A DNA stretch of 7,264 bases from Polynucleobacter meluiroseus (GTDB taxonomy: Bacteria > Pseudomonadota > Gammaproteobacteria > Burkholderiales > Burkholderiaceae): NCBI GenBank assembly GCA_943329505.2, contig CALQED020000058.1, forward strand, positions 1-7,264, read 5' to 3'. Positions 1 to 6,532 of this stretch are shown one piece after another. Each line of letters begins with the position of its first letter. Within the stretch, counting starts at the first letter, position 1. The notes under the pieces were generated by a model. That model saw only the letters and a list, made by a program, of their open reading frames with translations. It made no database searches and had not been told where the DNA came from. Both the position numbers and the translations under genes were made by a program.

Positions 1-991
<991 letters not shown>

Positions 992-1009
992 GCGACATAC
1001 ACGTCGATC

Positions 1010-1018
1010 AGGGAATTG
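1010..1018 (+). promoter_or_regulatory. mreC ribosome binding site with abnormally short spacing to a TTG start
   Basis: AGGGA at 1010-1014 is the only Shine-Dalgarno-like run near the mreC start. It ends just one base before the TTG at 1016-1018, where 5-9 bases would be normal. No ATG or GTG lies in frame between the mreB stop (989-991) and the transmembrane segment. Initiation may therefore rely on ribosomes terminating at mreB 24 bases upstream. The coupling is inference. Confidence 0.4.
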
Positions 1019-1951
1019 CGACATAGCGCTCCACCACTTTTCAGACAGGGCATTCCAGCCTTACTTAAACTGATTGTCTGTCTGTCGATCAGCATTGCTC
1101 TAATGCTGATCGATTTTCGTTTCAAAGCACTCGATCCCATACGCAATAATGTGAATTGGGTTTTGCGTCCGCTTGAATACGTCATGATGATGCCCCGCAA
1201 TGTCTTCGAAGCAGCCTCAGAATATTTCACCACTCGCTCGACCCTCGACCAAGAAAATCAAGTGATGAAAGTTCGCCAAGCAGAGCTCTCGCTGTTGGCA
1301 AATCAATCTGAATTTTTAATGGTTGAGAATCAAAATTTACGCGAGTTGATGGCATTGCAAAAACAAGTGCCCTTTAAAACTCTGCCAGTAGAAATTCTAT
1401 TTAATCCGCCTAATCCTATTTCACAACGCATTGTGATTAATCGCGGTAGCAATGATGGTCTTAAGCTGGGTAACCCTATCGCCAATGACGCTGGCATTCT
1501 TGGTCAGGTAGTACGCCTTTATGAGCGCTCTGCTGAGGTCTCGCTATTGGAAGACCGTGACTTTGCCGTTCCTGTCCAGGTAGCTCGTAACGGCCTACGC
1601 GCAGCAGTTTTTGGGGCTGGGCGCGGCAACCCCTTGGAGTTACGCTACTTACCTGTGGCCAGCGACCTAGAAGTGGGCGATATTTTGCTGACCTCCGGAA
1701 TTGATGGTGTTTATCCGCCCGGTTTTGCTGTAGCAGTCATCAGCAAAATTGAGCGTAATGCTGACAAGAACTCTTCCAACGTCTTTTGCGTGCCAGTAGC
1801 GGCAGTGAATCGCTACCGCCAAGCCCTCGCTTTTTTATATGATCCACAATTTGACGCGAAAGCGCCGACTATCAACAATAAATCTCCATCAGGGGCGCCC
1901 GTAACTAATGCCCCAGGCCGCCGACAAACTCGTGCGCGAGGGATGCAATGA
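1016..1951 (+). CDS. mreC: Rod shape-determining protein MreC
   Basis: MreC is a bitopic inner-membrane protein whose periplasmic part binds and activates PBP2 and links the wall synthases to MreB. The 311-residue product shows a short cytoplasmic N-terminus containing PPLFRQG (6-12), one transmembrane helix (about 13-33), a heptad-like coiled coil (about 70-115, running through LDQENQVMKVRQAELSLL and on), and the beta-rich MreC core (about 120-275) with the conserved GVYPPGFAVA (231-240). A low-complexity Asn/Pro/Arg tail follows (about 280-311) and is probably disordered. The start is TTG at 1016. It is chosen because as far as I recall betaproteobacterial MreC proteins begin a few residues before a PPLF-Q-G motif, and the only in-frame ATG nearby (1100) lies inside the transmembrane helix. 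The last four bases overlap the mreD start (ATGA), which suggests coupled translation. The family call is secure; the exact start is less so. Confidence 0.96.
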   Translation: MRHSAPPLFRQGIPALLKLIVCLSISIALMLIDFRFKALDPIRNNVNWVLRPLEYVMMMPRNVFEAASEYFTTRSTLDQENQVMKVRQAELSLLANQSEFLMVENQNLRELMALQKQVPFKTLPVEILFNPPNPISQRIVINRGSNDGLKLGNPIANDAGILGQVVRLYERSAEVSLLEDRDFAVPVQVARNGLRAAVFGAGRGNPLELRYLPVASDLEVGDILLTSGIDGVYPPGFAVAVISKIERNADKNSSNVFCVPVAAVNRYRQALAFLYDPQFDAKAPTINNKSPSGAPVTNAPGRRQTRARGMQ

Positions 1952-2472
1952 TTGATTTCCAAAGCGGCTATATTCTGCGCCCGGTAAATCCGGTATTTAT
2001 TTATTTCAGCTTGTTATGTGCGCTCCTATGCAATCTTTTACCGATTGGTAACTATGGATGGGTGCCAGATTGGCTCATTATTTGTATTGTGTTTTGGAAT
2101 ATTCATCAGCATCGTTATGTTGGTGTGATCTGGGCATTCATCTTAGGCCTGATGATGGATGTACACAATTCAGACCTATTGGGATTGCACGCATTTAGTT
2201 ACTCACTGGTTGCTTATATTGCGATCTCGTGGCATCGCCGTATTGTGGCGCTGACCGTGCTCTCACAAGCATTGCATCTGCTACCAATCTTCTTGCTAGT
2301 CTCTTTGTTTCCAGTGCTAGTGCACTGGGCCTTGAGTGGGGAGTTTTACTGGTGGGCTCTAACGGGTGCCATTCAAGCGTTGATCGAAGCCATGCTTTGG
2401 CCAATTGCGACCCGCATTTTGCTGGCGCCTCAACGTCGTCCGATTGACGTTGATCACAACCGCCCACTTTAA
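1948..2472 (+). CDS. mreD: Rod shape-determining protein MreD
   Basis: MreD is a small polytopic inner-membrane protein of the elongasome. It works with MreC to control PBP2 activity, although its exact molecular role is unsettled in the literature. The 174-residue product is almost wholly hydrophobic, with about five or six membrane segments (roughly 14-33, 40-51, 57-71, 80-95, 99-128 and 134-158), and ends in a basic, polar cytoplasmic-type tail. Recognisable family wording includes LRPVNP (10-15), the W-V-P-D-W segment (38-42), FWNIHQ (49-54), and GLMMDVH followed by LLG-HAFSY (67-85). The ATG at 1948 overlaps the mreC stop and is preceded by GAGGGA at 1938-1943 with four bases of spacing. 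The mrdA start follows eight bases after the stop, so the gene sits within one transcriptional unit. No odd features are seen. Confidence 0.95.
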   Translation: MIDFQSGYILRPVNPVFIYFSLLCALLCNLLPIGNYGWVPDWLIICIVFWNIHQHRYVGVIWAFILGLMMDVHNSDLLGLHAFSYSLVAYIAISWHRRIVALTVLSQALHLLPIFLLVSLFPVLVHWALSGEFYWWALTGAIQALIEAMLWPIATRILLAPQRRPIDVDHNRPL

Positions 2473-2480
2473 GAAACTCT

Positions 2481-4388
2481 ATGGTTTCTTTCAAAAAGCC
2501 TGACCTCGATTCATTTCAAGAGCGCATTCATATTGCGACTCTGTTTGTTACATTTTGCTTTTTACTTTTGGTGACCCGCTTGGTATGGTTACAACTCATT
2601 AGCCATGGCAAATATGCCTTGCTTGCCGAAAGTAATCGCATTGCTTTAGTTCCAGCCCCTGCAAATCGTGGCTTGATCATCGACCGTAATGGGATCGTGA
2701 TTGGAAGAAACTACTCTGCCCTAACCTTGGATGTGAATGCAGAAGAAATTAAGGGCAATGTAGATCAGCTGATTAATGATCTTTCTGAAATCATCGACAT
2801 TTCACCTAGAGATCGCCGTAATTTCAAGCGCTCTTTAGAGGATTCTCGCAATATGGGCACTTTTCCCTTGCGCTCAATGCTCAATGAGGCTGAAACCGCC
2901 CGTTTTATGGCTAATCGCTATCGCTTCCCAGGGGTAGAGATCCGAGCCAGAAGTTTTCGTGAATACCCCTATAACGAACTGGCATCGCATTTAATTGGGT
3001 ATATCGGCCGAGTATCCCAGCGGGATAAAGAGCGGATGCAGTCTGAAATTGAAAACTCAAAAGTAGATGATCCCGATGCATTACAAGCCTCTTTCTTGCC
3101 AGGCATTCAATATGTTGGAAAAATTGGCTTAGAGCAAAGTTATGAAACTGTTTTGCGAGGTGTGCCTGGCTATGATCAAGTAGAAATTACCGCAGGCGGT
3201 AAACCAGTACGCACGCTGTCTAGCTCGCCTTCGGTTCCAGGTAAAAATCTGGTGCTCTCTGTCGACATCAAATTGCAATATTTGGTTGAGCAGTTATATG
3301 GAAATTTCCGCGGCGCATTTGTCGCCATTGAGCCTGAAACCGGTGATGTGTTGGCGTTTGTATCTAAGCCTAACTTTAACCCTAATGATTTTGTTGAGGG
3401 CATTGATTCGGTTACCTGGAAAGAGTTGAATGACTCCCCACAAAAACCGCTATATAACCGCCCGCTAAAAGGTATTTATCCGCCCGGGTCAACCTATAAG
3501 CCATTCATGGCACTGGCGGCGCTTGAAAATAAAAAGCGCACTCCCTCGCAAACCATTTCTGATCCCGGTTATTTTGATTTTGGCAATCACACCTTTCGCG
3601 ACGATAAAAAGGGTGGTCATGGCATTGTTGATATGCAAAAGTCAATTGTTGAATCTTGTGACACTTACTACTACTTACTTGCACGTGACATGGGTGTAAA
3701 CATGATGCATGACTTCATGAAACCGTTTGGCTTTGGTCAAATTACTGGCATTGATTTACAGGGCGAATCTAGAGGGGTGCTGCCATCGACCGAATGGAAG
3801 AAAAATACTTTCAAAAAACCAGAGCAGCAAAAGTGGTACGAGGGCGAAACGATTTCATTGGGAATTGGCCAGGGATACAACTCCTTCACGATTTTGCAAC
3901 TCTCGCATGCGATGGCCAATCTAACCAATAATGGCGTTGTCATGAAACCCCATTTAGTAAAAGCCATTGAGGACCCATTTACTCGCAAGAGAGTGTTGAC
4001 TACTCCGAAAGAGAGCTACCGTATTCCCCTGAGCCAAGAAAATATTGAGGTCATCAAAAAGGCAATGGTTGAGGTTAACGTGACTGGAACATCTACAGCG
4101 GCCTTCAAGGGGGCGGGGTATGTTGCCGGAGGCAAGACTGGAACTGCGCAAGTATTTAGCTTGAACTCAAAAGAGTACAAGCATAGTTCTACTGCGGAGT
4201 TCTTGCGTGACCACGCCTTGTATATTGCTTTTGCTCCAGCAGAAAAACCCACCATTGTTATTGCAATGGTCGTTGAGAATGCAGGCTTTGGGGCGCAATA
4301 TGCAGCACCCATTGCACGTAAAGCCTTGGATTACTACATTGAAGGCAAATGGCCTAAGGAGGTTCCTGAATGGAAAAGAGCCCCATAA
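2481..4388 (+). CDS. mrdA: Penicillin-binding protein 2, elongasome peptidoglycan DD-transpeptidase
   Basis: PBP2 is the class B penicillin-binding protein that crosslinks peptidoglycan stem peptides during side-wall growth, partnered with the RodA glycosyltransferase. The 635-residue product has a short cytoplasmic N-terminus, one transmembrane anchor (about 18-40), the pedestal or dimerisation domain beginning around 55 (PAPANRGLIIDRNG at 58-71), and a C-terminal transpeptidase domain from about 255. Its three catalytic motifs are all present: S-T-Y-K with the acylated serine at 337 (codon at 3489), S-C-D at 392-394 (the S-x-D variant of the SxN motif, as in other PBP2 proteins), and K-T-G at 552-554 followed by TAQ. 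It starts eight bases after the mreD stop. A weak TAAGAA (2470-2475) that includes the mreD stop codon is the only Shine-Dalgarno candidate. Its 3' end overlaps rodA by 19 bases. It is the expected target of mecillinam-type beta-lactams (family knowledge). Confidence 0.98.
   Translation: MVSFKKPDLDSFQERIHIATLFVTFCFLLLVTRLVWLQLISHGKYALLAESNRIALVPAPANRGLIIDRNGIVIGRNYSALTLDVNAEEIKGNVDQLINDLSEIIDISPRDRRNFKRSLEDSRNMGTFPLRSMLNEAETARFMANRYRFPGVEIRARSFREYPYNELASHLIGYIGRVSQRDKERMQSEIENSKVDDPDALQASFLPGIQYVGKIGLEQSYETVLRGVPGYDQVEITAGGKPVRTLSSSPSVPGKNLVLSVDIKLQYLVEQLYGNFRGAFVAIEPETGDVLAFVSKPNFNPNDFVEGIDSVTWKELNDSPQKPLYNRPLKGIYPPGSTYKPFMALAALENKKRTPSQTISDPGYFDFGNHTFRDDKKGGHGIVDMQKSIVESCDTYYYLLARDMGVNMMHDFMKPFGFGQITGIDLQGESRGVLPSTEWKKNTFKKPEQQKWYEGETISLGIGQGYNSFTILQLSHAMANLTNNGVVMKPHLVKAIEDPFTRKRVLTTPKESYRIPLSQENIEVIKKAMVEVNVTGTSTAAFKGAGYVAGGKTGTAQVFSLNSKEYKHSSTAEFLRDHALYIAFAPAEKPTIVIAMVVENAGFGAQYAAPIARKALDYYIEGKWPKEVPEWKRAP
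4355..4363 (+). promoter_or_regulatory. Near-perfect Shine-Dalgarno for rodA, inside the mrdA coding region
   Basis: TAAGGAGGT is fully complementary to the usual 16S rRNA 3' end. It lies six bases before the rodA ATG at 4370, within the last codons of mrdA. It fixes the rodA start and allows efficient re-initiation as ribosomes finish mrdA at 4388. It is clearly the strongest ribosome binding site in the rod cluster. Confidence 0.85.
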
Positions 4389-5521
4389 AAAAAATCCAAG
4401 CACTATTCTTTAGTTTTTTTGCTGGATTAGATCGCCAGCTAGGCCTTATTCTGCTTGGCTTAGTAGCTATAGGCTTCTTTACTTTTTTATCCGCAAGTCA
4501 AAACACTCCCGTACAAATTGCTGATGAATTACGTAACCTTGCGCTCTCTTTTGCAGTGATGTGGATAGTCTCTCGCATTCCACCTAAGTGGCTTGAAATG
4601 GGGGCTGTTTGGATTTATGGCCTTGGCGTTGCACTTTTGGTTGCGGTTGCAGTCTTTGGCCTAATTAAAAAAGGTGCACGTCGTTGGCTCAATATTGGAT
4701 TTGTGATTCAACCGTCTGAGATCATGAAGATTGCAATGCCACTGATGCTTGCTTGGTATTTTCAAAAACGTGAAGGCATTCAGAACAGCTGGGATTACGC
4801 GGTTGCGGGAATCATTTTAATCATCCCTGTTTTTTTAATTGCGCGTCAACCAGATCTCGGGACGTCCTTATTGGTTTTTGCTGCCGGCCTCTACGTCATT
4901 ATCCTAGCCGGCTTACCCTGGAAATGGATACTACCCTTCGTGGTCATTGGTGTTATAGGAATTTTGCTGATTATTATTTTTGGCAGCACAATTTGTGCGC
5001 AAGATGTTGCCTGGCCTTTGGTACATAACTATCAAAAGCATCGTATCTGCACTTTGCTTGACCCCAGTAGCGATCCACTTGGTAAAGGCTTTCATACGAT
5101 TCAATCTATGATCGCAATTGGTTCAGGTGGATTCTTTGGTAAGGGTTGGTTTCAAGGCACGCAAGCGCATTTAGAATTCATTCCCGAAAAGCATACTGAC
5201 TTTGTCTTTGCAGTTTTATCGGAAGAGTTTGGTCTACTTGGAAACCTTGTGCTGCTGGCACTTTTCTTTGCGCTCATTAAGAGAGGCTTGGCTATTTCTG
5301 CAAGTGCTCCTAATTTGTTTACACGCCTATTAGGCGCTGCAGTTACCCTGATTTTCTTTACCTATGCTTTTGTCAACATTGGCATGGTGAGCGGCTTGCT
5401 TCCAGTAGTGGGGGTTCCATTACCATTCATTAGTTATGGCGGCACTGCATTGGTCACATTAGGATTTGGGGCTGGCATCTTGATGAGTATTCATCGACAT
5501 CGACGCTTAGTACAAAGTTAA
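4370..5521 (+). CDS. rodA: Peptidoglycan glycosyltransferase RodA (SEDS family)
   Basis: RodA polymerises lipid II into glycan strands at the outer face of the inner membrane, in complex with PBP2. The 383-residue product is polytopic, with about ten membrane helices expected for the SEDS fold. Family signatures are GARRWLNIG (102-110), QPSEIMK (114-120), RQPDLGTSLLV (159-169), LLDPSSDPLGKGFHTIQSMIAIGSGG (about 229-254), the large periplasmic loop with EFIPEKHTDFVFAVLSEEFG (269-288), and PFISYGGTAL (352-361). Asp277 in H-T-D-F matches the aspartate that is essential in characterised RodA proteins. The loop also carries Cys209 and Cys227. The start is fixed by a near-perfect ribosome binding site six bases upstream, and the gene overlaps mrdA by 19 bases. 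It is the last gene of the cluster and is followed after about 45 bases by a strong terminator. The family and role are secure. Confidence 0.97.
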   Translation: MEKSPIKKIQALFFSFFAGLDRQLGLILLGLVAIGFFTFLSASQNTPVQIADELRNLALSFAVMWIVSRIPPKWLEMGAVWIYGLGVALLVAVAVFGLIKKGARRWLNIGFVIQPSEIMKIAMPLMLAWYFQKREGIQNSWDYAVAGIILIIPVFLIARQPDLGTSLLVFAAGLYVIILAGLPWKWILPFVVIGVIGILLIIIFGSTICAQDVAWPLVHNYQKHRICTLLDPSSDPLGKGFHTIQSMIAIGSGGFFGKGWFQGTQAHLEFIPEKHTDFVFAVLSEEFGLLGNLVLLALFFALIKRGLAISASAPNLFTRLLGAAVTLIFFTYAFVNIGMVSGLLPVVGVPLPFISYGGTALVTLGFGAGILMSIHRHRRLVQS

Positions 5522-5565
5522 ATCTACATCGCTGCAAATCAGAATTTGAGAAATCTGCAAGAAAC

Positions 5566-5593
5566 AAAAAAGCCCGGCATGCCGGGCTTTTTT
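5566..5593. terminator. Bidirectional rho-independent terminator between rodA and the HU gene
   Basis: Six A's (5566-5571), GCCCGGC (5572-5578), AT, GCCGGGC (5581-5587) and six T's (5588-5593) form a perfect 28-base palindrome. Read on either strand it gives a GC-only stem (six pairs if four bases are left for the loop) followed by a U-run. It therefore suits both rodA on the + strand, which stops at 5521, and the HU gene on the - strand, which stops at 5610. The symmetry is seen directly; termination in both directions is inferred from the standard model. Confidence 0.93.
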
Positions 5594-5609
5594 ATCAACA
5601 GCAAAAGAA

Positions 5610-5894
5610 TTACTTCTTACGCTTGTTAACTGAATCTTTAAATGCTTTACCAGCAGAAAACTTAACAGTTTTAGCAGCAGCAATTTTGAGTGGCTCACCA
5701 GTTTTTGGATTGCGGCCCATACGTGCAGCGCGCTTACCAGACGAGAAAGTACCAAAACCGATCAGCTGTACTGAATCGCCTTTAGTAACAGCTTTGATAA
5801 TGTTCTCAATTGCAGAATTCAATGCGAATTCAGCTTTAGCTTTAGAGATCTCCGCGTCGTCAGCAATTGCTGCGATTAGTTCGGCTTTGTTCAA
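5610..5894 (-). CDS. hupB: HU-type nucleoid-associated DNA-binding protein (beta-like)
   Basis: HU is a small dimeric histone-like protein that bends and compacts DNA without strict sequence preference. The 94-residue product shows the complete family layout: N-terminal helices ([31 protein letters not shown], 2-32), the beta-arm signature [22 protein letters not shown] (46-67) with the intercalating Pro63, and a basic C-terminus ending KRKK. The start is read as TTG at 5894. Family members typically begin M-N-K-x-E-L at exactly this point, the resulting 94 residues fit the usual 90-95, and an ideal Shine-Dalgarno lies six bases upstream. An in-frame ATG at 5930 would add 12 residues unlike any HU N-terminus. 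The gene is transcribed alone toward the shared terminator, convergent with rodA. The symbol follows similarity to the HU-beta type; other HU paralogues in the genome cannot be judged from here. Confidence 0.95.
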   Translation of the reverse strand: MNKAELIAAIADDAEISKAKAEFALNSAIENIIKAVTKGDSVQLIGFGTFSSGKRAARMGRNPKTGEPLKIAAAKTVKFSAGKAFKDSVNKRKK

Positions 5895-5900
5895 GTGAAG

Positions 5901-5908
5901 CTCCTTAT
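5901..5908 (-). promoter_or_regulatory. Shine-Dalgarno of the HU gene, decides a TTG start
   Basis: On the - strand this reads ATAAGGAG, six bases before the TTG at 5894-5892. Its strength and spacing support TTG over the in-frame ATG at 5930-5928, which has no purine-rich run at a suitable distance upstream of it (the preceding bases read GTAAGCGCA). Confidence 0.85.
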
Positions 5909-5922
5909 AGATATTGATGTCG

Positions 5923-5935
5923 GCGCACATTGCGC
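5923..5935 (-). repeat. Short perfect inverted repeat in the HU leader
   Basis: The - strand reads GCGCA-ATG-TGCGC: two five-base arms (5935-5931 and 5927-5923) around a three-base centre, 28 bases upstream of the HU TTG start. It could form a small RNA hairpin in the leader or act as a DNA operator half-site pair. The unused in-frame ATG is exactly the loop. The symmetry is visible, but any function is inference and a chance occurrence is possible. Confidence 0.4.
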
Positions 5936-5942
5936 TTACATG

Positions 5943-5972
5943 ATTTTAACCACAAAAAATTACAAAAATAAA
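5943..5972 (-). promoter_or_regulatory. Candidate sigma-70 promoter for the HU gene
   Basis: On the - strand TAAAAT (5948-5943) resembles a -10 box (five of six bases), and TTTATT (5972-5967) sits 18 bases upstream as a poor -35 box. Transcription would start near 5936, close to the leader inverted repeat. The surrounding sequence is very A/T-rich, so matches by chance are easy. This is the best candidate seen, not a firm call. Confidence 0.3.
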
Positions 5973-6006
5973 GCTGGGCAATAATAATTTTTAAAACTAC
6001 TACAAA

Positions 6007-6372
6007 TTAATCATTCAAAACTTCTATGCCGGAAACAAAATATTCCGTATCCCCAAAACACGTTGTCGGCAATCCAATGTGCTGATCATATTTTAGGGCT
6101 ACTTTTTTCCCTAGGTTGCTATTTATTTTTTGCGCCACAGCATCATCTCGCACCGTAAAGAGGAATTTTTCTGACATGGTGCCCGGCATTGAAACCATCG
6201 CCAACTCACCTTCCCATGTTTTGCATAAATACCCTCGATGGGAGAATTTTTGTACGTATCCAGCCCGCTCTCCACTACCGTAGCTCCAGCTTAGCATGAC
6301 CCATGTATAGGCTGAAATACCCACTAAGCCAATTAAAACAAGGCTTAAGAGCCACTTTATAAAGCTATTCAT
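6007..6372 (-). CDS. Conserved hypothetical membrane-anchored protein, about 121 residues
   Basis: I do not know a function for this protein. The 121 residues begin with a short basic N-terminus and one hydrophobic helix (about 6-28), either an uncleaved anchor or a signal sequence. A soluble domain follows and is probably periplasmic. Its wording (SYGSGERAGYVQKFSHRGYLCKTWEGELAMVSMPGT, about 30-65, then FTVRDDAVAQKIN, 72-84, and a CFGDTEYFV segment, 105-113) looks like a small family I recall from betaproteobacterial genomes. I believe some of its members carry an unsupported label of 6-phosphogluconate dehydrogenase; nothing here resembles a Rossmann fold or that enzyme. Cys50 and Cys105 are the only cysteines and could form a disulfide if the domain is exported. 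The ATG at 6372 is preceded by GGGGA seven bases upstream on the - strand. It is divergent from the lpxO-like gene. No terminator with a GC stem is visible after its stop. Confidence 0.85.
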   Translation of the reverse strand: MNSFIKWLLSLVLIGLVGISAYTWVMLSWSYGSGERAGYVQKFSHRGYLCKTWEGELAMVSMPGTMSEKFLFTVRDDAVAQKINSNLGKKVALKYDQHIGLPTTCFGDTEYFVSGIEVLND

Positions 6373-6532
6373 GCGATCTTCCCCGATCTATATCCACATT
6401 AACCCTAGCTGGGCATCCATCATAATCCCCTGACTCCCTTTGAGTATATGGGGATAAAAAGGTAATAAATAGTCAATTTGGCATCTATATACAAATTAAA
6501 ATGTGAATCATTACTCTAAATTGGCAGAATAA
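6373..6532. promoter_or_regulatory. Divergent intergenic region, presumed to hold both promoters
   Basis: These 160 bases separate two divergent genes and should contain a promoter for each. Possible + strand boxes are TTGAGT (6440-6445) with TAATAA (6463-6468) at 17 bases spacing. On the - strand TATACT (6448-6443) is a good -10 look-alike without a convincing -35. TTGGCA occurs at 6478-6483 and again at 6521-6526. None of these is strong enough to call individually. The lpxO-like gene has no clear Shine-Dalgarno before its ATG. Confidence 0.4.
6425..6455. repeat. Compound inverted repeat in the divergent region
   Basis: Outer arms ATCCCC (6425-6430) and GGGGAT (6450-6455) enclose inner arms ACTC (6433-6436) and GAGT (6442-6445) around a five-base loop. 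The nested symmetry could be an RNA hairpin or a regulator binding site, and it overlaps candidate promoter boxes for both flanking genes. The pairing is visible; the function is unknown and the arms are short. Confidence 0.35.

Noticed and set aside
2195..2494. A 99-residue open frame on the - strand across mreD and the mrdA start
   Set aside because: It is antisense to two well-supported genes, its residues look like shadow coding, and no ribosome binding site or family is recognised.
3650..3672. S-C-D instead of S-x-N in the second PBP motif of PBP2, as a possible missing residue
   Set aside because: An S-x-D triad is normal for elongasome PBP2 proteins, so it is not a defect.
4207..4413. 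A 68-residue + strand frame across the mrdA/rodA overlap
   Set aside because: It lies out of frame inside two genes with intact catalytic motifs; composition and start context give no support.
5623..5898. A 91-residue + strand frame opposite the HU gene
   Set aside because: It mirrors the alanine-rich HU coding sequence and has no independent support.
5610..5930. HU gene beginning at ATG 5930 (106 residues)
   Set aside because: The extra 12 residues do not resemble HU, that ATG lacks a ribosome binding site, and TTG 5894 has an ideal one and gives the family length.
5941..6006. A/T-rich stretch between the HU gene and the small membrane protein as a terminator or small RNA
   Set aside because: It has U-like runs but no GC stem; the run AATAATAATTTTTAAAA gives only weak A/T pairing. 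I see only the HU leader and promoter candidate here.
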